Positions 57,497-64,000 of a stretch of 64,000 bases of DNA are shown here, piece by piece. Below the pieces are notes generated by a model. The model did not search any database. It was not told where the DNA came from and saw only the letters and a program-made list of their open reading frames with translations. The position numbers were made by a program, and so were the translations under genes. The stretch spans positions 8,184,001 to 8,248,000 of the forward strand of contig OY720103.1 of the NCBI GenBank assembly GCA_963082875.1, written 5' to 3'. Position 1 is the first letter of the stretch. The number at the start of each line of letters is the position of its first letter. The stretch comes from Corella eumyota (lineage: Eukaryota; Chordata; Ascidiacea; Phlebobranchia; Corellidae).

Positions 57497-57657
57497 TTTA
57501 TAAGTTTTATAGCATATTAGAAAGTACTTTATGTAGAAGTCATTTTTTATCAAAATTTTTGAAAACTAATATATTTGATATAACTGCTAAGGGACGCAAG
57601 TCATTTATTTTATTTTAAATATACACGGTTAATGATAAATGTGTTGGCTCACCACAT

Positions 57658-57763
57658 CACGTTGAGTACACCCCATCTCGTCCGATCTGGGAAGTTAAGC
57701 AACGTCGGGCCCGGTTAGTACTTGGATGGGTGACCGCCTGGGAATACCGGGTGTCGTAGGCAT
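57658..57763 (+). pseudogene. 5S rRNA, 5'-truncated
   Basis: Class T3. Confidence 0.85.
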
Positions 57764-57930
57764 TTTATAAGTTTTATAGCATATTAGAAAGTACTTTATG
57801 TAGAAGTCATTTTTTATCAAAATTTTTGAAAACTAATATATTTGATATAATTGCTAAGCGACGCAAGTCATTTATTTTATTTTAAATATACACGGTTAAT
57901 GATAAATGTGTTGGCTCACCACATCACATT

Positions 57931-58050
57931 GCCTACGACCATACCACGTTGAGTACACCCCATCTCGTCCGATCTGGGAAGTTAAGCAACGTCGGGCCCG
58001 GTTAGTACTTGGATGGGTGACCGCCTGGGAATACCGGGTGTCGTAGGCAT
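57931..58050 (+). rRNA. 5S rRNA, full length
   Basis: Class F1. Confidence 0.97.
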
Positions 58051-58211
58051 TTTATAAGTTTTTTAGCATATTAGAAAGTACCTTATGTATAAGTCATTTT
58101 TATAGAAATTTTTGAAAATTAATATATTTGATATAATTGCTAGGCGACGCAAGTCATTTATTTTATTTTAAATATACACGTTCAATGATAAATGTGTTGG
58201 CACATCACATT

Positions 58212-58331
58212 GCCTACGACCATACCACGTTGAGTACACCCCATCTCGTCCGATCTGGGAAGTTAAGCAACGTCGGGCCCGGTTAGTACTTGGATGGGTG
58301 ACCGCCTGGGAATACCGGGTGTCGTAGGCAT
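58212..58331 (+). rRNA. 5S rRNA, full length
   Basis: Class F2, short leader. Confidence 0.96.
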
Positions 58332-58498
58332 TTTATAAGTTTTTTAGCATATTAGAAAGTACCTTATGTAGAAGTCATTTTTTATCAAAATTTTTGAAAA
58401 TTAATATATTTGATATAACTGCTAAGGGACGCAAGTCATTTATTTTATTTTAAATATACACGGTTAATGATAAATGTGTTGGCTCACCACATCACATT

Positions 58499-58618
58499 GC
58501 CTACGACCATACCACGTTGAGTACACCCCATCTCGTCCGATCTGGGAAGTTAAGCAACGTCGGGCCCGGTTAGTACTTGGATGGGTGACCGCCTGGGAAT
58601 ACCGGGTGTCGTAGGCAT
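58499..58618 (+). rRNA. 5S rRNA, full length
   Basis: Class F3. Confidence 0.97.
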
Positions 58619-58779
58619 TTTATAAGTTTTATAGCATATTAGAAAGTACTTTATGTAGAAGTCATTTTTTATCAAAATTTTTGAAAATTAATATATTTGA
58701 TATAACTTCTAAGGGATGCAAGTCATTTATTTTATTTTAAATATACACGGTTAATGATAAATGTGTTGGCTCACCACAT

Positions 58780-58885
58780 CACGTTGAGTACACCCCATCT
58801 CGTCCGATCTGGGAAGTTAAGCAACGTCGGGCCCGGTTAGTACTTGGATGGGTGACCGCCTGGGAATACCGGGTGTCGTAGGCAT
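58780..58885 (+). pseudogene. 5S rRNA, 5'-truncated
   Basis: Class T1 with gggatgcaag. Confidence 0.85.
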
Positions 58886-59052
58886 TTTATAAGTTTTATA
58901 GCATATTAGAAAGTACTTTATGTAGAAGTCATTTTTTATCAAAATTTTTGAAAACTAATATATTTGATATAATTGCTAAGCGACGCAAGTCATTTATTTT
59001 ATTTTAAATATACACGGTTAATGATAAATGTGTTGGCTCACCACATCACATT

Positions 59053-59172
59053 GCCTACGACCATACCACGTTGAGTACACCCCATCTCGTCCGATCTGGG
59101 AAGTTAAGCAACGTCGGGCCCGGTTAGTACTTGGATGGGTGACCGCCTGGGAATACCGGGTGTCGTAGGCAT
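59053..59172 (+). rRNA. 5S rRNA, full length
   Basis: Class F1. 3' flank lacks T4. Confidence 0.97.
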
Positions 59173-59333
59173 TTAATAAGTTTTATAGCATATTAGAAAG
59201 TACTTTATGTAGAAGTCATTTTTTATCAAAATTTTTGAAAACTAATATATTTGATATAATTGCTTAGCGACGCAAGTCATTTATTTTATTTTAAATATAC
59301 ACGGTTAATGATAAATGTGTTGGCTCACCACAT

Positions 59334-59439
59334 CACGTTGAGTACACCCCATCTCGTCCGATCTGGGAAGTTAAGCAACGTCGGGCCCGGTTAGTACTTG
59401 GATGGGTGACCGCCTGGGAATACCGGGTGTCGTAGGCAT
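59334..59439 (+). pseudogene. 5S rRNA, 5'-truncated
   Basis: Class T2. Confidence 0.85.
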
Positions 59440-59600
59440 TTTATAAGTTTTATAGCATATTAGAAAGTACTTTATGTAGAAGTCATTTTTTACCAAAATT
59501 TTTGAAAATTAATATATTTGATATAACTTCTAAGGGACGCAAGTCATTTATTTTATTTTAAATATACACGGTTAATGATAAATGTGTTGGCTCACCACAT

Positions 59601-59706
59601 CACGTTGAGTACACCCCATCTCGTCCGATCTGGGAAGTTAAGCAACGTCGGGCCCGGTTAGTACTTGGATGGGTGACCGCCTGGGAATACCGGGTGTCGT
59701 AGGCAT
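59601..59706 (+). pseudogene. 5S rRNA, 5'-truncated
   Basis: Class T1 with private spacer variant tttaccaaaa. Confidence 0.85.
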
Positions 59707-59873
59707 TTTATAAGTTTTTTAGCATATTAGAAAGTACCTTATGTAGAAGTCATTTTTTATCAAAATTTTTGAAAATTAATATATTTGATATAACTGCTAA
59801 GGGACGCAAGTCATTTATTTTATTTTAAATATACACGGTTAATGATAAATGTGTTGGCTCACCACATCACATT

Positions 59874-59993
59874 GCCTACGACCATACCACGTTGAGTACA
59901 CCCCATCTCGTCCGATCTGGGAAGTTAAGCAACGTCGGGCCCGGTTAGTACTTGGATGGGTGACCGCCTGGGAATACCGGGTGTCGTAGGCAT
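59874..59993 (+). rRNA. 5S rRNA, full length
   Basis: Class F3. Confidence 0.97.
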
Positions 59994-60154
59994 TTTATAA
60001 GTTTTATAGCATATTAGAAAGTACTTTATGTAGAAGTCATTTTTTATCAAAATTTTTGAAAATTAATATATTTGATATAACTTCTAAGGGACGCAAGTCA
60101 TTTATTTTATTTTAAATATACACGGTTAATGATAAATGTGTTGGCTCACCACAT

Positions 60155-60260
60155 CACGTTGAGTACACCCCATCTCGTCCGATCTGGGAAGTTAAGCAAC
60201 GTCGGGCCCGGTTAGTACTTGGATGGGTGACCGCCTGGGAATACCGGGTGTCGTAGGCAT
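60155..60260 (+). pseudogene. 5S rRNA, 5'-truncated
   Basis: Class T1. Confidence 0.85.
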
Positions 60261-60427
60261 TTTATAAGTTTTATAGCATATTAGAAAGTACTTTATGTAG
60301 AAGTCATTTTTTATCAAAATTTTTGAAAACTAATATATTTGATATAATTGCTAAGCGACGCAAGTCATTTATTTTATTTTAAATATATACGGTTAATGAT
60401 AAATGTGTTGGCTCACCACATCACATT

Positions 60428-60547
60428 GCCTACGACCATACCACGTTGAGTACACCCCATCTCGTCCGATCTGGGAAGTTAAGCAACGTCGGGCCCGGTT
60501 AGTACTTGGATGGGTGACCGCCTGGGAATACCGGGTGTCGTAGGCAT
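60428..60547 (+). rRNA. 5S rRNA, full length
   Basis: Class F1 with aaatatatacgg. 3' flank lacks T4. Confidence 0.97.
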
Positions 60548-60708
60548 TTAATAAGTTTTATAGCATATTAGAAAGTACTTTATGTAGAAGTCATTTTTTA
60601 TCAAAATTTTTGAAAACTAATATATTTGATATAATTGCTTAGCGACGCAAGTCATTTATTTTATTTTAAATATACACGGTTAATGATAAATGTGTTGGCT
60701 CACCACAT

Positions 60709-60814
60709 CACGTTAAGTACACCCCATCTCGTCCGATCTGGGAAGTTAAGCAACGTCGGGCCCGGTTAGTACTTGGATGGGTGACCGCCTGGGAATACCG
60801 GGTGTCGTAGGCAT
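60709..60814 (+). pseudogene. 5S rRNA, 5'-truncated, G21A
   Basis: Class T2A. Confidence 0.85.
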
Positions 60815-60981
60815 TTTATAAGTTTTATAGCATATTAGAAAGTACTTTATGTAGAAGTCATTTTTTATCAAAATTTTTGAAAACTAATATATTTGATATA
60901 ATTGCTAAGCGACGCAAGTCATTTATTTTATTTTAAATATACACGGTTAATGATAAATGTGTTGGCTTACCACATCACATT

Positions 60982-61101
60982 GCCTACGACCATACCACGT
61001 TGAGTACACCCCATCTCGTCCGATCTGGGAAGTTAAGCAACGTCGGGCCCGGTTAGTACTTAGATGGGTGACCGCCTGGGAATACCGGGTGTCGTAGGCA
61101 T
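60982..61101 (+). rRNA. 5S rRNA, full length, G81A
   Basis: F1 spacer with ggcttacc leader and G81A; last such copy. Confidence 0.93.
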
Positions 61102-61267
61102 TTTATAAGTTTTTTAGCATATTAGAAAGTACCTTATGTATAAGTCATTTTTATCGAAATTTTTGAAAATTAATATATTTGATATAATTGCTAGGCGACG
61201 CAAGTCATTTATTTTATTTTAAATATACACGGTTAATGATAAATGTGTTGGCTCACCACATCACATT
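61102..61267 (+). repeat. Recombinant spacer, variant F2 head with standard leader
   Basis: Has tgtataag, tcgaaattttt and attgctaggcg of the variant F2 spacer, but ends with the normal cacggttaatg and ggctcaccac. Exchange in the shared central stretch gave a 286-bp unit. Only one seen. Confidence 0.8.
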
Positions 61268-61387
61268 GCCTACGACCATACCACGTTGAGTACACCCCAT
61301 CTCGTCCGATCTGGGAAGTTAAGCAACGTCGGGCCCGGTTAGTACTTGGATGGGTGACCGCCTGGGAATACCGGGTGTCGTAGGCAT
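61268..61387 (+). rRNA. 5S rRNA, full length
   Basis: Full gene on the recombinant spacer just upstream. Confidence 0.96.
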
Positions 61388-61548
61388 TTTATAAGTTTTA
61401 TAGCATATTAGAAAGTACTTTATGTAGAAGTCATTTTTTATCAAAATTTTTGAAAATTAATATATTTGATATAACTTCTAAGGGACGCAAGTCATTTATT
61501 TTATTTTAAATATACACGGTTAATGATAAATGTGTTGGCTCACCACAT

Positions 61549-61654
61549 CACGTTGAGTACACCCCATCTCGTCCGATCTGGGAAGTTAAGCAACGTCGGG
61601 CCCGGTTAGTACTTGGATGGGTGACCGCCTGGGAATACCGGGTGTCGTAGGCAT
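61549..61654 (+). pseudogene. 5S rRNA, 5'-truncated
   Basis: Class T1. Confidence 0.85.
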
Positions 61655-61821
61655 TTTATAAGTTTTATAGCATATTAGAAAGTACTTTATGTAGAAGTCA
61701 TTTTTTATCAAAATTTTTGAAAACTAATATATTTGATATAATTGCTAAGCGACGCAAGTCATTTATTTTATTTTAAATATACACGTTTAATGATAAATGT
61801 GTTGGCTCACCACATCACATT

Positions 61822-61941
61822 GCCTACGACCATACCACGTTGAGTACACCCCATCTCGTCCGATCTGGGAAGTTAAGCAACGTCGGGCCCGGTTAGTACT
61901 TGGATGGGTGACCGCCTGGGAATACCGGGTGTCGTAGGCAT
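61822..61941 (+). rRNA. 5S rRNA, full length
   Basis: Class F1 with cacgtttaatg. 3' flank lacks T4. Confidence 0.97.
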
Positions 61942-62102
61942 TTAATAAGTTTTATAGCATATTAGAAAGTACTTTATGTAGAAGTCATTTTTTATCAAAA
62001 TTTTTGAAAACTAATATATTCGATATAATTGCTTAGCGACGCAAGTCATTTATTTTATTTTAAATATACACGGTTAATGATAAATGTGTTGGCTCACCAC
62101 AT

Positions 62103-62208
62103 CACGTTAAGTACACCCCATCTCGTCCGATCTGGGAAGTTAAGCAACGTCGGGCCCGGTTAGTACTTGGATGGGTGACCGCCTGGGAATACCGGGTGTC
62201 GTAGGCAT
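62103..62208 (+). pseudogene. 5S rRNA, 5'-truncated, G21A
   Basis: Class T2A with private spacer variant tattcgatat. Confidence 0.85.
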
Positions 62209-62369
62209 TTTATAAGTTTTATAGCATATTAGAAAGTACTTTATGTAGAAGTCATTTTTTATCAAAATTTTTGAAAACTAATATATTTGATATAACTGCT
62301 AAGGGACGCAAGTCATTTATTTTATTTTAAATATACACGGTTAATGATAAATGTGTTGGCTCACCACAT

Positions 62370-62475
62370 CACGTTGAGTACACCCCATCTCGTCCGATCT
62401 GGGAAGTTAAGCAACGTCGGGCCCGGTTAGTACTTGGATGGGTGACCGCCTGGGAATACCGGGTGTCGTAGGCAT
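62370..62475 (+). pseudogene. 5S rRNA, 5'-truncated
   Basis: Class T3. Confidence 0.85.
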
Positions 62476-62642
62476 TTTATAAGTTTTATAGCATATTAGA
62501 AAGTACTTTATGTAGAAGTCATTTTTTATCAAAATTTTTGAAAACTAATATATTTGATATAATTGCTAAGCGACGCAAGTCATTTATTTTATTTTAAATA
62601 TACACGGTTAATGATAAATGTGTTGGCTCACCACATCACATT

Positions 62643-62762
62643 GCCTACGACCATACCACGTTGAGTACACCCCATCTCGTCCGATCTGGGAAGTTAAGCA
62701 ACGTCGGGCCCGGTTAGTACTTGGATGGGTGACCGCCTGGGAATACCGGGTGTCGTAGGCAT
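62643..62762 (+). rRNA. 5S rRNA, full length
   Basis: Class F1. Confidence 0.97.
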
Positions 62763-62923
62763 TTTATAAGTTTTTTAGCATATTAGAAAGTACCTTATGT
62801 ATAAGTCATTTTTATAGAAATTTTTGAAAATTAATATATTTGATATAATTGCTAGGCGACGCAAGTCATTTATTTTATTTTAAATATACACGTTCAATGA
62901 TAAATGTGTTGGCACATCACATT

Positions 62924-63043
62924 GCCTACGACCATACCACGTTGAGTACACCCCATCTCGTCCGATCTGGGAAGTTAAGCAACGTCGGGCCCGGTTAGTA
63001 CTTGGATGGGTGACCGCCTGGGAATACCGGGTGTCGTAGGCAT
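62924..63043 (+). rRNA. 5S rRNA, full length
   Basis: Class F2, short leader. Confidence 0.96.
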
Positions 63044-63210
63044 TTTATAAGTTTTTTAGCATATTAGAAAGTACCTTATGTAGAAGTCATTTTTTATCAA
63101 AATTTTTGAAAATTAATATATTTGATATAACTGCTAAGGGACGCAAGTCATTTATTTTATTTTAAATATACACGGTTAATGATAAATGTGTTGGCTCACC
63201 ACATCACATT

Positions 63211-63330
63211 GCCTACGACCATACCACGTTGAGTACACCCCATCTCGTCCGATCTGGGAAGTTAAGCAACGTCGGGCCCGGTTAGTACTTGGATGGGTGA
63301 CCGCCTGGGAATACCGGGTGTCGTAGGCAT
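63211..63330 (+). rRNA. 5S rRNA, full length
   Basis: Class F3. Confidence 0.97.
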
Positions 63331-63491
63331 TTTATAAGTTTTATAGCATATTAGAAAGTACTTTATGTAGAAGTCATTTTTTATCAAAATTTTTGAAAAT
63401 TAATATATTTGATATAACTTCTAAGGGACGCAAGTCATTTATTTTATTTTAAATATACACGGTTAATGATAAATGTGTTGGCTCACCACAT

Positions 63492-63597
63492 CACGTTGAG
63501 TACACCCCATCTCGTCCGATCTGGGAAGTTAAGCAACGTCGGGCCCGGTTAGTACTTGGATGGGTGACCGCCTGGGAATACCGGGTGTCGTAGGCAT
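63492..63597 (+). pseudogene. 5S rRNA, 5'-truncated
   Basis: Class T1. Confidence 0.85.
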
Positions 63598-63764
63598 TTT
63601 ATAAGTTTTATAGCATATTAGAAAGTACTTTATGTAGAAGTCATTTTTTATCAAAATTTTTGAAAACTAATATATTTGATATAATTGCTAAGCGACGCAA
63701 GTCATTTATTTTATTTTAAATATACACGGTTAATGATAAATGTGTTGGCTCACCACATCACATT

Positions 63765-63884
63765 GCCTACGACCATACCACGTTGAGTACACCCCATCTC
63801 GTCCGATCTGGGAAGTTAAGCAACGTCGGGCCCGGTTAGTACTTGGATGGGTGACCGCCTGGGAATACCGGGTGTCGTAGGCAT
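63765..63884 (+). rRNA. 5S rRNA, full length
   Basis: Class F1; last gene in the window. 3' flank lacks T4: the window ends inside a T2-type spacer (atttaataag, attgcttagcg). Confidence 0.97.
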
Positions 63885-64000
63885 TTAATAAGTTTTATAG
63901 CATATTAGAAAGTACTTTATGTAGAAGTCATTTTTTATCAAAATTTTTGAAAACTAATATATTTGATATAATTGCTTAGCGACGCAAGTCATTTATTTTA

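Larger units (their letters stand above)
53892..61101 (+). repeat. 7.2-kb block, third related copy (offset 9,133 bp)
   Basis: Class order matches 44759-51968 from the F3 gene at 54059 to the G81A gene at 60982. It shares gggatgcaag with the first block rather than the second, so the three blocks are mosaics. Confidence 0.85.
1..64000 (+). repeat. 5S rDNA tandem array (231 units plus one partial)
   Basis: The window is a continuous head-to-tail array of 5S genes with AT-rich spacers of about 161-167 bp; all copies are on the + strand. Units with a full gene are 287 bp (281 for class F2; 282 or 286 for recombinant spacers); units with a truncated gene are 267 bp. Coordinates were built by following the GTTGAG/GTTAAG motif (5S nt 18-23) through every unit. 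Gene ends are set at nt 120. Class names are T1 (acttctaaggg spacer, truncated gene), T2 (atttaataag and attgcttagcg, truncated; T2A adds G21A), T3 (aaaactaat with actgctaaggg, truncated), F1 (attgctaagcg, full), F2 (attgctaggcg, short leader, full), F3 (ttttttagc, tgtagaag, actgctaaggg, full), F4 (F3 with tgtataag) and F5 (T1-like spacer, full). '3' flank lacks T4' in single entries means that a T2-type spacer follows. Neither array end is present. Confidence 0.98.

Noticed and set aside
1-64000. CRISPR array, since the window is regular repeats and spacers
   Set aside because: The repeat is a 106-120-nt 5S gene and the spacers are near-identical to each other, which is the opposite of CRISPR.
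1-64000. Retroposed 5S-derived SINE copies
   Set aside because: No poly-A or other tail, no target-site duplications and strict head-to-tail order in one strand; it is a tandem gene array.
1-64000. Bacterial or plastid 5S rRNA
   Set aside because: The sequence has eukaryotic 5S box C and loop A features, no 16S/23S neighbours and a long AT-rich tandem layout.

Overview
The whole window is one head-to-tail array of 5S ribosomal RNA genes on the + strand; neither array edge is inside it. No protein-coding gene, tRNA, mobile element or CRISPR array is visible. I count 231 complete repeat units plus a 34-base 3' piece of another at the left edge. The 5S sequence is of eukaryotic, metazoan-like type (loop A ACCATACCAC, box C TGGATGGGTGACCGCCTG, 9-bp terminal helix GCCTACGAC/GTCGTAGGC). 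With short AT-rich spacers this suggests an invertebrate nuclear genome; I cannot name the phylum.

There are two gene forms in almost equal number. Full-length copies (114) run from GCCTACGACC to GTCGTAGGCAT, about 120 nt, in units of 287 bp (281, 282 or 286 bp with a shorter spacer). Truncated copies (117) lack one 20-bp block that removes the 5' end of the gene, giving 267-bp units. The truncated form cannot make helix I but keeps the whole internal promoter. These unit lengths add up exactly to the 63,850 bp between the first and last copies.

Spacer classes are named for the spacer upstream of each copy. T1: ttttatagc, actttatg, aaaattaat, acttctaaggg, truncated gene. T2: catttaataag, aaaactaat, attgcttagcg, truncated gene; T2A is T2 whose gene carries G21A. 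T3: ttttatagc, aaaactaat, actgctaaggg, truncated gene. F1: ttttatagc, aaaactaat, attgctaagcg, full gene. F2: ttttttagc, accttatgtataag, gaaattttt, attgctaggcg, cacgttcaatg, 5-bp-shorter leader, full gene. F3: ttttttagc, accttatgtagaag, actgctaaggg, full gene. F4: F3 with tgtataag. F5: T1-type spacer but full gene. Counts: T1 71, T2 24, T2A 14, T3 8, F1 53, F2 16, F3 23, F4 17, F5 2, plus 3 full genes on recombinant spacers.

The classes come in an ordered higher-order pattern. On the left (about 0.8-31.7 kb) a 56-gene block of 15,434 bp is present twice in tandem with the same class order. On the right (about 33-64 kb) shorter blocks recur at offsets of 11,111 and 9,133 bp, with a 1,122-bp tandem duplication and several recombinant spacers. 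Each half has its own diagnostic substitutions, as expected if homogenisation by unequal exchange acts locally.

Full copies should supply 5S rRNA through RNA polymerase III with TFIIIA/TFIIIC at the internal promoter. Whether the truncated copies are silent passengers or make a helix-I-less RNA is the main open question.
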